Assembly (NCBI GenBank): GCA_049487715.1
Contig: CP150575.1
Span: 186,001-250,000, forward strand
Reading direction: 5' to 3'
Length of the DNA: 64,000 nt
DNA from: Pycnococcus provasolii
Taxonomy: Eukaryota > Chlorophyta > Pseudoscourfieldiophyceae > Pseudoscourfieldiales
Within the stretch, counting starts at the first letter, position 1. Every line of letters begins with the position of its first letter. The position numbers and the translations under genes are program-made. Positions 27,605 through 40,000 of the stretch are shown here, piece after piece. Under the pieces are notes generated by a model. The model was given only the letters and a program-made list of their open reading frames with translations, made no database searches and was not told where the DNA came from.

Positions 27605-29335
27605 TCATGGTTCTGGACTCATAGGAGGGGTCGAGCTGTACGTTTTGGCGGCACCATTTCCAAGCATCGGCTTTGGCTCGCTCGCCGCGCGCGCTGCACG
27701 ATTTTCCGCCTGTGCCACCCACTGCTGCTTCTGGATATCGTCGCAGCTCGCCTTTCGCACCATAGGCTTACTTGCACCACTGGGAGGTGGCGCCGACGGC
27801 GCGCTCGTCGCCAGATTCGGGAAAAATGGGAATGATGCAGGTATGCCTGGTACACCCGCGAATGGAAAGGCAAGTCCAACGGGGTATACGGGTGGATGGG
27901 TCATGCCCACCGTTGGCGCTGTGTTGTTGTTGTTGCTGTTGTTGTTGTCGATGGCGGCAACAATGTCGTGGATGGTGGCTGTGCCTGTGGCGGTGGCGGT
28001 GCCAGCGTTGCTTGTGCTGCCATCAACGCCTGGAGGAGGCACAAGCATCCGCTTTCTTGGGACCCACTCGGGCGCCATGCTAGGTGCACCACCACCAGGC
28101 AGAGCCGCCATGACAACGTCGTTTGTCGGAACGAGCCGAGGAGAACTCATTGGCGGCGTCGACGGATCCCATTTAGGCGCACCATTTGTGACGTCAGGTG
28201 CAGTCGTCCCCGCCGCCGGTGTCGACGCCAGGCCGCCCCACGTCACAGCGCTGTTGTTTGCTGCCGCCGCTGCGGCTGCCGCAGCAGCTACAGCTGCTGA
28301 AAAGCCCTTCACAGCAGGCGTTTCCCCCTTTAGTTCGGCACTGCCCGTCGGATTTGGCGCCGATACCGCGGCAGTCGCAGCCATCACCATGGCAGCCGTC
28401 GCGTCGCGCATCGCCTCGACGCTGCTGGATGTCACTGCTGGCCTCTGCTGCTCGATGGCGGCAAATCGTGATCGCCGCTTCGACACGCCCTTGATGCGCA
28501 GAAAGTGTTTCTGCGCGTGGCTCGCCACCTGCGTGGGTGTTCGCGTCGGGACGAAGTACCTGCTCACTGCACGCCAGTTGCCCTTCCCGAGCTTGTCAAG
28601 TCCGTCGAGGAACTGCAGATGTTCGTGCTCCGTCCACGGCACACCCTTGTGTTTGGTGGCTGAGACATCCGCTCGATTGTGAGCAAGAGGTTCCACGGGT
28701 GCGCCCGCCCCATTCGTCATCAGAGCACCCATCGCAGCGCGTTGCGCCGCACCGGGCGAATGCTGAGATGCCTGGAATGCACCTGCGGACGTTCCATCGC
28801 CTCCAAGAAGGTTGTGAGCTACCGTCCCATCCGTTCGAATGCGCGGCGGGAGCACAAATCCTGGCGGCGTTGGCGTGATTACGTTCGCGTCCGTGCGCAT
28901 GCGCGGTGGAATCCACGACGGCGCTAACGACGACGATGGGTCAGTGTTATTGTTGCCATTAGCTGATGCTGCTGTTGCTGCGGAAATGTTCTGATGCTGT
29001 ATGAATGCGGACGACGACGAGACGCCTGGAGCTGAGCCCCCCGCCATGTATCCTGGCGGCGGTGCTGATGGCGGTCCTGGCATCGTCGCTCCCGCTGCTG
29101 TCGAGTTGTGAGTTGCATTTGCTGCCGTGATGCCAGTGCCAAACCCAGGTGGTGGTGGAGGTCGTGCGAGCACGGGCGGCGGCGGTGGCGGTGGTGGATG
29201 CTTGGGCTCCGGGTGCGGACTGTGGTGGTGCATTGATGACGCGGCGGTGACTGACATGGTCGGCGCTGTCGCTTTCGTCGCCATAGCCGCCGCGGCGATT
29301 GCTGCTGCCGTCGCGGTCAAAGGCGTGGGCGCCAT
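27605..29335 (-). CDS. SHAQKYF-type single-repeat Myb transcription factor
   Basis: The 576-aa protein is largely low-complexity (Ala, Pro, Gly, Asn, Thr). Its recognised domain is one Myb repeat at about residues 230-285: [31 protein letters not shown] and [18 protein letters not shown]. The SHAQKHF motif in helix 3 places it with the plant CCA1/MYBS group that binds GATA-like or evening-element DNA. Such proteins act in circadian, sugar or stress responses, and this one cannot be narrowed further. Convergent with the GT29 gene. Confidence 0.9.
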   Translation of the reverse strand: MAPTPLTATAAAIAAAAMATKATAPTMSVTAASSMHHHSPHPEPKHPPPPPPPPVLARPPPPPGFGTGITAANATHNSTAAGATMPGPPSAPPPGYMAGGSAPGVSSSSAFIQHQNISAATAASANGNNNTDPSSSLAPSWIPPRMRTDANVITPTPPGFVLPPRIRTDGTVAHNLLGGDGTSAGAFQASQHSPGAAQRAAMGALMTNGAGAPVEPLAHNRADVSATKHKGVPWTEHEHLQFLDGLDKLGKGNWRAVSRYFVPTRTPTQVASHAQKHFLRIKGVSKRRSRFAAIEQQRPAVTSSSVEAMRDATAAMVMAATAAVSAPNPTGSAELKGETPAVKGFSAAVAAAAAAAAAANNSAVTWGGLASTPAAGTTAPDVTNGAPKWDPSTPPMSSPRLVPTNDVVMAALPGGGAPSMAPEWVPRKRMLVPPPGVDGSTSNAGTATATGTATIHDIVAAIDNNNSNNNNTAPTVGMTHPPVYPVGLAFPFAGVPGIPASFPFFPNLATSAPSAPPPSGASKPMVRKASCDDIQKQQWVAQAENRAARAASEPKPMLGNGAAKTYSSTPPMSPEP

Positions 29336-31544
29336 TGAGAAGTCGTGCAGAAATGCGGAAGGTGCAAAGCGCGTCGAAACGGAAGACGCGTCGCGAAAAC
29401 GCGGAGGAAGACACGCGAAAGAAACACGTGCCCGGGTTGAGCGGTTGAGAGGTAAAAGGCGTTCTCGGGTGCGAACTCGTGCGAAAACTCCGATATCGAA
29501 GACGCGTCAGCAAATATTAACCAGTTGTTCCAAATTTCACCAAGGGAATCGATTCGATACCTAAGAGAGTCAGAATTAATCAGGTTCAAATGTCAAATGC
29601 AAGAAGGTTTATTCGTCCCGTTCTTTTCCTCTGCTCTGTGGTGCTTTTTTTTCTCTGTGCTGTGCAGTGCAGTGCAGTGCAAAAAAAGAATTTAATTTTT
29701 TTTCGATTTGCTGCGCTGCGCTACGTGTGTTGCAATGGCTGCTGCTCCCAATGCGCAATGCTGCTTGCTTGCTGCCCTTTCCCTATCTCGACTTGTCGTG
29801 AAGTGAAATGCTGCTCACAATGTTGAGTAATGCAAACGAGTGTCACTCTGCTGTACAAGCAGGCTCGAGATGACGGTTTGATGCCAAGAGTGTTCGAATG
29901 AAATGCGTCTTCTGTGCAGTTCCTTCAAGCTCAAGAGTGAATTCGGACCAAAACGTGTGCGGCCAGAAGCGAAACACGCACTCTCTTACGAGAGTATGCC
30001 CCAGCGACCAAGAGAAATGAGAGTTAGCGCGAAAGAGTGCGCTGTGCAGATGTTACGACGAACGGTGACGGTCTGAGCTTACGAAACGAAGAGTGAAGAA
30101 TGCGGCTTGCTTTTGGTACTGCAATGCGTTGGAATGATTGTGGTTCGAAGTCCACAAGTTAAGGCTTACCTCTCCGGAAGAAGACTCACCCAAAAACGAA
30201 GAGACGGTGAAACTAAAAACTCGAAACGGAACAATGAAACCTTGCAAAATGCACACTGCACTGCGAGAGACACAACACGGTGGTTTCCTCTGGTTACCTT
30301 ATAATGTAATGTGTATATGGCCACGTATCTCTATGCAATTCCGTGTTCTTCAGACTTCAGACTTCAGACTTCCGACTTCCGACTGGAAGAATTCAAAAGG
30401 GAAACGAACGAATGCAGCCCGCCCGCGGACGAGGCTGAAGATGAAGATGAAGTCGAAGATGTCGGCCAACAAGCTGTAAAGTTCGTTGGCTTCGAAGGAC
30501 CCTCGAGGCTCGCCGAAGTTCTTCTTCTTTTTCCACCTAGGAGTGTGTTGCGAAAGACGCGGTATTCCTTTCCTTTTTCCGAAAACCCCTCGTGAACTCA
30601 CTCTCAAAGGCCCATCGTGGAAGGCGTGCTTTGAGCCTCGAGGCATTTTTCACCGTACGTGAAAACCACGTGCTCGCCCTCATGCTCACCCTCGTGCTCA
30701 TGCTCATCGAACATTCTTCGCTCCGAAGGCCTTCCTTCCCTTCCCGCGGGTCCCATTATTCCCATAGGGGCACATCAACTGACCTGTCATTCTATTTTCG
30801 CATTTTCTGTCCTCCGTCAGTTGGCAAGCGCGTCAAAGTCATGCCAAAATGGAAGCGCGTCAGACGGAGGCTGCACTTTTTCTTTATCGCAAGGCGCATG
30901 CCAAATTCCATTTCTCGCCAAACAAAAAATTAGCGCGCGCACCTTTTTCGTTCCAAACACGAACCTCCCTCTGGAATTCATCGCGTAGGTTTGCACCCGT
31001 TTATTCTGTCCATGCGAAGGAATTTCCCACGCAAGACACGTAGAAAAGAGACGAAAACACGAACCTTTCTGCACTTCAACGGGACACATCAGGCCGACGC
31101 AAACCTTCGAAAAAGAAAGGGAATTTCTCGAGGTTTGAGGGCAGTCTCATGCAGCCTCTCTGCGAGCCATACAACGGGAATCTCCACGACGTCCATCTTT
31201 GCCACGTGCACACGTCGGCCGCGGTCCGTAGAAGGTCCGATTTTGTCATTTTTTTCCAGTGCCAGAAATGTAGGGGATACCGGTTTTTTCTCAACCATCC
31301 AGCCTGGAAATGCTGGTGGAAATGTCCGTCTCCTTTCACCTTTTTTTTTAACGAAAAAAACGCGCGTTAAGGTTGAAAATAAAAATCGTGATGTATGTAT
31401 GTAAGACTTATTATTTACTGGTATGTAAGTTGTAATATTATTCTGACGTATTACTTATTATTGTTCAAAGAAAGAATGAACGAATGAAAGAATGAAAGAA
31501 TTGTTCAAGAACTAGCGCACATTTCCGATGTGCTTCGATTGATC
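29336..31544. other. 2.2-kb intergenic region, no gene seen
   Basis: Several open frames exist but none has a recognisable protein pattern, and codon use is unlike the neighbours. It contains short direct repeats (GCAGTGCAGTGCAGTGC near 29664; CAGACTTCAGACTTCAGACT near 30353) and an 8-bp inverted pair CCTCCGTC (30812) / GACGGAGG (30865). Upstream sequences of the Myb gene and the 3' flank of the carrier gene must lie here. Confidence 0.45.
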
Positions 31545-33008
31545 TTACGCGAACCAAGCGATGCACATCGCCTGGAACAGCGGCATGGTGGCGAACATGA
31601 TGGTTCCCGGGATCATCTCGCGCAAAATAGCGTGCTTGAGTCCCGCGTACAGACCCCACGCGCCTGAAGGGCCAGAGAAGACGCGACGGGCGGCATAGAG
31701 CATGTCACGCAAAGGTGTGAGGAAATCGTGCCACAGAGGAGCCGGCTTTTGGTCCGAGTGACCCTTCGTATCGAATTCGCTGTTTTGCTCACTCCCACCA
31801 CTCCCACCGGTGTTGGCGCTCGTCATGACAATCGCCTTGATGACGTGGAGAGGGTTCGCCACGGCCACCGCGACGATGCCCGCCACGGCACCAAGCGTGC
31901 CGCTGACGGCTGCGCTGGCGAGAGGCGAAGCCACCGGGTCTGGCATGTAGGTGCCCATGTAAATTGTAAACGCGTGGTACGTCGCAAAGTGCGTGCCCGT
32001 CTGCACGATGTTCGAGCAGTTGACGATGAAGTGGCTCCACAGAGCGGTGAGGGTGGAGAACAGAGGTGCGACAGTCGCGCCGGTGAACACGCTCGCCATG
32101 AAGCGCGTCTTGCGCACCTCCAGAGGCGTGTTCAGTGCGATGGAACACGCGGCGGCCGCCACCGTGCGCACGATGAGCGGTAGGCCCGACGCCACTTTCT
32201 CCGACGCGGCGAAGTAGCCTGTGTTCGCCATGAGACCGCTCAGCATGCACCACGCCCACCCGCGAGGCGTCATTCCCCATAATCGAATGTTGGATGCGCG
32301 GCTCTTCGCGCCTCCTGCACGCACCTGCGCGGCGATCTGCCTGCACTCGAGCGGGTAGCTGAAGAAGGTGGCGAGTAAGCCGGACATGACGCCGCCGACG
32401 ACGCGCGTGATTTTCGTGCCAGCCTCCTGTGCGACCGCGCCGTTGCCTTCTGCGGCGAGCGCGGGCGTGGCGTCGCCGCTCAGGAACCACATCGCGAGCG
32501 CGAACATTCCCGTTACCCACACGATGCGCGGCATCACGCTTCGCCTGACTTGTTCGGAGCGCGACGTATTTTTCATGGCGACGACGTTGTTAATGCTCAC
32601 AGTTTCGCGTTCGACACCGACACCGGCACCGGCGTGTGTAGCTGTTATGTGCACCCCCTTCTCCGATACCGCCTCTTCGGGTTCGTTCGTAAACGAAGCA
32701 GAAGCGGGCGCGATGTTGTCCCGGCGGTAGTGCGCCCGTGCGCCCGGTAGAACGCCCCCCAGCCTATTTTGATTAGTATTGCAAGTCATCATAAAAACAC
32801 CAAAGCCGCCTGTGGATCCCCCCTTTGAAACAGACATCAGTGACGACGACGCATGAATACCAACAGGAGAGAGAGGACGCCGACGACAAACCTTATTAGA
32901 GAAGGAGCGTGACGCCGATGATGAACCACCACAGGAAGAAGCAGAAGCAGAAGCAGAGGATGAAGTTCTACCTTTCACACGAACAAGAACAAGACGAGGG
33001 GAAGCCAT
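31545..33008 (-). CDS. mitochondrial-carrier-like (SLC25 fold) protein, probably plastid-targeted
   Basis: The 487-aa protein begins with about 170 residues of Ser/Arg/Ala-rich and charged sequence (transit region) plus a hydrophobic helix (VWVTGMFALAMWFLSGDATP) ending in an ALAAE thylakoid-like cleavage site. Three repeats of the carrier type follow, each with a Pro-kinked helix and a variant of PxD/ExxK/R: SYPLECRQIAAQ, NTPLEVRKTRFMA and ANPLHVIKAIVM. The third lacks the acidic residue. The C-terminal GLYAGLKHAILREMIPGTIM resembles the end of carrier repeats. The substrate is unknown. The divergent signature suggests a plastid or atypical carrier. The ATG at 33008 is used. Confidence 0.65.
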   Translation of the reverse strand: MASPRLVLVRVKGRTSSSASASASSCGGSSSASRSFSNKVCRRRPLSPVGIHASSSLMSVSKGGSTGGFGVFMMTCNTNQNRLGGVLPGARAHYRRDNIAPASASFTNEPEEAVSEKGVHITATHAGAGVGVERETVSINNVVAMKNTSRSEQVRRSVMPRIVWVTGMFALAMWFLSGDATPALAAEGNGAVAQEAGTKITRVVGGVMSGLLATFFSYPLECRQIAAQVRAGGAKSRASNIRLWGMTPRGWAWCMLSGLMANTGYFAASEKVASGLPLIVRTVAAAACSIALNTPLEVRKTRFMASVFTGATVAPLFSTLTALWSHFIVNCSNIVQTGTHFATYHAFTIYMGTYMPDPVASPLASAAVSGTLGAVAGIVAVAVANPLHVIKAIVMTSANTGGSGGSEQNSEFDTKGHSDQKPAPLWHDFLTPLRDMLYAARRVFSGPSGAWGLYAGLKHAILREMIPGTIMFATMPLFQAMCIAWFA

Positions 33009-34002
33009 ATCACACAACAACCACCAACTACCACCACAAGCTAATCACGAGCAAGCTACCGTGCTATTGACAAGTACCGTGCTATTGATGCGACAAGTAA
33101 GACGATGAAAGGCAAGCGATGAAAGAAACAGCGTGATGCGTGCGACCGATGACAAGTCTCAAATGCCGCGGGAAGGGAAGGGAAGGGAGGGGGCCCGCCC
33201 CGCGTGTGTGTGTGTGCGTTTTCGGGAGGTGTTTTCGGGGCCCTTAAAAAAAGTTTTACAACGGTTGAATGAAAAAAGCACCCAACCGGTGGAAATGATT
33301 GAAAAAAAGCAGCGGGAGAAAGTTAGCAAGTTGGGGTTTCAAATATCTTTTTTTCATCCTAATTGCCTTCATTCTGGGGTGAGCTCTCACGCGACATATG
33401 GCGACCAAACAACGTTGGCCTCCCTACCCGTACCAACTACGATAGAAAAATTCCCTAGAAATATCTCATGCTACCCGGGTAGAGGGTTTGGGTTATTCCA
33501 CGAGTATTAATTACCCCTTACTCGTCCTCTTGATTATTATCTGGCCACACCTTTAGTCCTGAGTACGGTAGCGGCGGCTTGCCGGGTACTGTATGTACTG
33601 TAAACTTTTTAAACAACTCGGTACGTATGTATCGATAGTCTATGTATCGATACGTGCTTGCGTCAATCAAGGCAGGCTATATCAAAACCGCGGGAACTTG
33701 AAGAGCTTCTTGTACTTACTCGTAGTATGATCAACTTACATACATAAAGTAGACTATTGTACCATAAAATAATTTCAACTTAATAAAACACTTATGTATC
33801 TTGTACTTTGATAAATACAGAACTTTCTGCACTGCAAATAAATGTGTGTACAGTACGGTAAGGTTAGGTTAAGGTTAGGTTAAGAAGTGTAACTAATGTG
33901 ATGTAATAAAACAAGAAACTTCAACGTAGTAGTAGTCAATCCAATCAATCCAATCAATCCATGTTCAACGTCAACGTTACGTCAATAGTATGTACGTCAA
34001 TA
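33009..34002. other. AT-richer intergenic region, no gene seen
   Basis: This ~1-kb stretch is poorer in GC than its surroundings. It contains repeated TATGTATCGATA words (33630-33655), a GTTAGGTTAAG array at 33857-33884 and AATCC repeats near 33935-33960. No coding pattern is recognised. Confidence 0.45.
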
Positions 34003-37000
34003 CTACGAATTCGTCGCCAGAAGGCCGCAGTACGCCTTCGCAAAGAGGCCAGCCTCCTCGCTGCGTCCGACGCTCATCGCAAAACGCACGCGCTCGCGCT
34101 CGCTTCCTAGAACGATCGTCAAGCCGCGCGGCGTAGTCGCCCAGCTCACGACGTCGCGGTACGGGAAACTCACAACCTCCTGCTTGCTCTGCGGATCCAC
34201 GACGAAAAAGCCCCTCTCGTTCACAGCCAGCAGCGCGGGATTCGGAACGTCTGAGCTCATGTTCTCAGGACTCACCTGGTAGAACATCGAGCCGTACAGA
34301 GAGCAAGCGTTGCGAACGCCGCGAACGTAACGTGACATCGCCTCGTGCGCAGTCATGCTGCGGCACGCCGCGAGACTTCGTGTGACGTGCTCCTCCCACT
34401 CCAGCGGGGACATCGCGTTCACGCACGTTCCAGGAACGTGAGAAATCGCGTCGTTCACCACGTAGCCGGGAGGGGGCGCTCTCGCGCCAAGCGTCGCGCG
34501 CGCGTGGAGGCCAGCTAGCACCACCGCACTCGAGTGGTCTGGCTTGAGGTGCGAGCAAACACCCTTAGCCGCCTGGTAGAAGCACAGCTCCGTCAGCACG
34601 GCGTCATCCTGCGACGCCGCCTCCTCCGAGCTCGACACGAACAGCACCTTGCAGAAGTGAAGCTGAAACACGAGAGATCCGCCGCACGCGGATGCCGACA
34701 GGCTCGCGTTGTTCCATCGTGAAAATGTCTGTGACAGCGACTCGCGCTCTCGGAGAACGCGCGGCTCAACCTCGTCGAACTGTCCAATGCCGCCCGAGCT
34801 CTCGCACGTTTCCACGAGAGCAAAGTGAGGAAGCAGCGCCTTCAGACCGAGCAGCTCGGCAATGGCACGCGCAACGTCAGTCGCGGTCGTCGCGTCGTCG
34901 ATGCCCACGCGACGGTGCGAGCCGTCGGGAAGGTGCACCTTCGCCTCGCTCAGGCTGTAAGGCTGCGACATGCCCGCGGGAATGCTCGCTTCCAGCGCTC
35001 GCTCGAGCGCAAGGAGCCACGTGTCGCGCACCGAAGCGGACTCCGCGGCAAGGTCGACGATGCGACGTGGCGATGCGAGCGTGAACCGGCTCAACGTGCT
35101 CAGAGGCGCGGACTCAATCGCCACACGACCCCCGGAGAGCGGGTCTATCACACTATTGCTCGGCATAGGAATCACGTAGCTGACGTCGGGCACAGAAGCA
35201 ACCATGCCCTTCAGAGGCAGCTCGCCCTTCAGCATCGCACAGTCCGCATCCTCGTAGTATCGAAGGCAGTGAGGGAAAAGCTGGAAGTATCGCACGCGCC
35301 AGACACCCTGCGACCGACCCTGCTTGCTTAACCAACCCTCGAGCAGTGGCGCGACGGCAGGTGCCGCACCGGGACGGCTGTCGGGAGACACGGGTGAGCC
35401 AAACGCGCCGGGCGTGCCAAGCGATGCCGGCGTTGGCGTAAAACCGCTCCCGCCGTACGGCATGGGAGATGGTGGCATCGCAGCCATAGGCGTATCGTAC
35501 GTGCCCGAGAGGAGGCCCGTACCTGGAGTTACGGGAGAAGGGGGTACAGCACCACCTCCCATCTTGCCCGGCGAAGGCAATGCATCCCAGTGACCTGGCA
35601 TCGGCGCCGTAAGCGCCGCCTCACGCTCTGCGTCGATGCGACTTGCCCATGCCCACATCGACTCCTCCGATGCCGCGCCGAGAAGAACGGTGCGCGTGGT
35701 TGACGACCCAGCGTACCCGATCCGCAGCTCAAGTAGGTACGGGTAGCTGGCGTAGCACGCCGAACGCCCGCGTGCGGGCACGCCGGAGACGCTTGCCGTG
35801 CAGCTAGAAATGCGGTACTCGCCTCGAAGCTCTGCGTAACCCGCGTCGGCATAGCACGTCAGCCGTCCATGGCTGAGAACAAAGTACCGGCGGCGCCATC
35901 CGCTCACCATGTACGTCCTCTCGTTGCCCAGCGAGATGGCCATCGCTCGATCGCGGATAGCGCTTGCCGCGGCAGGACTGGCGGAGCCGATGCCGAGCGG
36001 CGCGCCGCCGGGGCAACCATCGGGGATTTTCGCCATCGCCAGCCACCCCTCGCGTGCAACGCCGGGACGCGCTGCGACCCGAGCGGCGCGCTCAATGTCC
36101 GTGCGCCAAGCGAAGGCATCGTCCTCGTGCGCAACGCCAATAAACTCCTCGCGTATTGCGGCGCCTTTGTCGGCACCAGGAGTGCCAGCCATGGCAGCCA
36201 TGCCCTCAGGACCAAATTTCGTGAACATGCGAAGCACGCGCAGGGACATCGCGGGTACACCGTCACCGCCGGCAAGCTGCGGCGTCGTCGACGGAAAGTC
36301 CACCACTCCTCCTCCTCGCGCCGAAATGGGAGTCAGGATAGCGTGGCCGTCATCCTCATCGTACGCCAGAGTACGCACGTGCTCGAGTCCCAATCCAGGT
36401 CCTGGTGTTCCCGGCGGCAGGCCTGGGTCATCCACAATCACGCGCTCGCGACCAAGCGCCTCGCACGAGATGCCATTCAACGGCAATCGCGCCTGCTGCT
36501 CGTCTAGCCCGGAGCCGGCGAAAAAGTGCACGTCGCTAGACGTGAGTACCGTCCAAACGCGCTTCCAAGCACCCGTCTCAGTTCGCCTGTAAGCCCAGCC
36601 TTGGCGCAGGCATGCCCTGCCGTGAACGTCAGGAGCTCCCATCGCACGCAGTCTATCAGCAAGTGCCTGGTGCTCAGTGCTGAGCACCGTGTCTAGATCT
36701 CGGAACCAGCGCGCCGCTTCCGAGCGCGTGTCCGCGCTCATCACCAGTGTTTTGCCATCCTCCGTTAGCCCGATCCAGTTGTCGTGTTTAGCCGCCCCAC
36801 CTGGTGGTAGGCTGCCCGGCATTCCATGGCCGCCGCGTGGCAGGGCAACCACAGGACTGCGGCGCACAGCACAGCTCGCAGTCAGCACCATCTCGCCACG
36901 CAGCGAAGTGCACGTTTCGTCCATATACCATGCAAGCCTGGTGTCGCGAAGGCTGAAAAATCGCCGCTTCCACCCGGCACGACCACCTCGCCCGCTCTGG

Positions 37001-40000
37001 CGCCATAGCCAGCCCATGCGCACCACCGCCGCGGCTGCGCCACATCCAGGCGCCAGCGCACGAGACCTTTCACCTTTGAGCGCAGTCATCCAATCGCCTC
37101 GATTTGCGTCAGTTGCAGCTGCAAGTCGGATCGTGCGCCCCGTCGAGCGAAGACTGAACACGTGCTGGTACGTCGGATCAGGACGCGTGCCACGCGTGTC
37201 TTCGACGACATCAACATTTCGCAGGCTCACCTCGCTGCGCATCTCGGAGCAATCGCCGCCGTTGAAAAACAGTAGGCGGCCAACCGTGAGCACGCAGTAG
37301 CGAAGCCGCCATGCGTCGGAAGATCCTCCAGGATTCACACCACCGCTCGCACCCTCCTTCAGCAGCCACCCAACCTTCAGCGGCTGGAGATGCTCGAGCG
37401 GTGGCGGTGCACGTGCGTCAGATAGGAACTCGCCAATCTGCACATCGAGCATATCCGCATCCACACGAGGCTGCGATTGCGTGGGCGTTGTTGCCGCTGC
37501 TTGACTTGCCGCCGCGTGGCCAGCGTCGATGTCCTTGCCAAGTTTGGAGTCCTTGCCGAAGATTTTCATGCAACGTTCGCGGATGTTTTCCTTGCCGTCG
37601 ACAGGATTCATGCGATTCTTCTTGAGTTCCGTGTCAAATGCATCCCATCCCGTCGCGTCGGGCTCCAGCACACCACCCGCTGCTCGCTTTGACGCACGGT
37701 CGAGAAGCTGCCGAAGTCGCCTTACGAATCGGACGCAGTACATAGCCTCCTTCCAGCAAAGGCGTGCGAGGCGTGCGAGCGCCTTGGCGCGGTCTTTTTT
37801 GCGAGCTTTCACGAATCGGCGGCGATCCATCGCACCACGCGCTTTGTGCTGCATTAGGCGAATCGCCTTCGTAGCCTTCTTGAAAAACTGTCTGGCGTAG
37901 TATCTTCGGAAATATTTCTGGATCACTATGGCGCACTTCGTCTTGATCTTCTCGAGCTCGAGCTCGAGCTCCTGCAGTCCACTACTCGTCTTAAAAAATA
38001 TCTTCGTGTTTCCCGTGGTGTAGGTCGACGGGTCAATGTTGAATTTCGCTAGGATGCTCCGCGCCCCTTGCTTTCCTGGTGGAACGGACCGGTCCGACAT
38101 GAGCACCTTGAAGCGCTGGCAGAAGTCCACGTAGTCCATACGGCCAGCATAGCCCGCCTTACGAATCTGGATGCTCTCGAGCACGCCGCTGTATCGCAGC
38201 TGCTCCATGACCATCGCACCCTTGAAAGAGCCGTCGGAAGAGCGGGACAACTTTTCTGCGTTGGGCTTTATCGTGCGCACGTAATGCGGTGTAGACGCGT
38301 TCAGCGTGCTCATGAGGCTTGTCAACTGCTCCTTGAACTGGTTCGCGACGAATGCACCGCTTTTACCCGCGGCGAGCATCTCCATGCGCTCTTGGAAGCT
38401 CACCGCGAACACCTCCTTGAGCAGAGACTCGTCCGTTGCTAAGATCACGCCGAGTAAATCGTTGCTGAGCGTGTCGCGGTTTTTATCGAGGAATTCGACA
38501 CAGTCGTACTGCACCTCGCCTGCAAAGTGGTGCACGATGAACGCTCCCGGGTTCGTGCGAGCGATGAAAAAGTGAGGCCGTTTGTCTAGGGTGGTACGAA
38601 GCTTCTGCGCCAGGCTCATGTCCGTCCCCTGGCGTAGCCTGCTCTCCTCCTGCAGAAGCGCAACGATGCCTGGCGGCTTCGTGGTCTCGATGAGGTCCAA
38701 GCAAGCCTGGTTGTCCTTAAAGTCAACCCAGTCGATGCCAACTCCCTCTCGCTTGTACTCATCCTGCTCGAGCTTGAAGTAGTAGTTCACGAATTGCTGC
38801 TGCAGCTTCTCGTTGGTCCAGTTGATGCACAGTTGCTCGAAACCGTTCTTCTTGAAGCACTCGAATCCAAAGATGTCGAGCACGCCGATGCTCTTCTTGC
38901 ACTTGCTCGACCCGTCGATGTTCTGGTTGATGCGTGTGACGAGCCAGTCGAACAGGCCGCTGTAGAGAGACTTGGCGAGCGCATCCGTGTTGTCTTTCGC
39001 CGCCTGCGCGGAGAGCGGGATGGTGTAGGCTGAGCTTGCTCGCCCTCCACCGGAACGTCCCGCCTGCATGGTACGCGATACCAGCGCGCCGCTCAGCCGG
39101 CCGGCGTCAACCGCCATTAGGCTGGCCACGTTCGAGAGAGTGTATTTGGAAGATGCGCTCACACTCGAGCCGTCGCCCTCGGCGTCGAACTTCACGTTGC
39201 TCAGGTGCAGGATGGCGGCTAGAAGGCGCATGCACCCCTTCTGGTCGTTCGGGCTGATTCCAAGCGTGGTCATCGCCGTGCGCATGATGCGGTACTCCTC
39301 CACGTCGTCCATGCCCGCCACCGTGAGGCATCCCGACTGCGACGTGTACGCAAACGCGCGCGCACCTCCGGCGGGCAGGAAGAGCTCCGCGCGCTCCTCG
39401 TCGGATGCGCCCTCGGAGAGCTGGTACAGCACGTGGTACGCCCTCTCGTCGTTCGCGGGCGCAACCACGCGCGACTTCTCGAGCAGGTACTTGATTACGG
39501 TGGCACCGACGATGGTACCACTGCTGTCGAACTGCACGTGGAAGTACTTTCCAAAGCGGCTGCTGTTGTCGTTTCTCACCGTCTTGGCGTTGCCGAACGC
39601 CTCCAGCACAGGATTTGCGTCTAGAATTCGCTGCTGCACGCCGCTGACGGCGCTGTTACGCCGTCCTCCCGGAGCGTTCTGCGTTCCACCTGCGGTCGCT
39701 CGCGTGGTGAGATACGCGAGCACGATTTTCGTCGCCTCCGTTTTGCCCGCGCCTGACTCTCCTGATATTAGCACGCTCTGTGGCACGCCGTCCGTCTCGA
39801 GGTTGACGTACGCCCGGTCAGCGACTGCGTACAGGTGCGGTCTCTTGAGCATGCCTGCTCTGTATCCTTGCCTGAGTTCGTGTGTGTATATGGGCAGCAT
39901 GACGTACGGGTTGACGGAGATGAGGATGGGTCCGACGAATGTGTATATTTCGTCTCGAAAGTACCGGCTTGCGACGTTCTCCTGCAGCGCGCCTTCGTGA

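Noticed and set aside
30311-31404. Several 90-140 codon frames in the 2.2-kb gap
   Set aside because: None has a recognisable motif and all overlap simple repeats.
33136-33510. Plus-strand frame of about 124 codons
   Set aside because: The codon pattern is unlike neighbouring genes and no domain is seen; it lies in an AT-richer gap.
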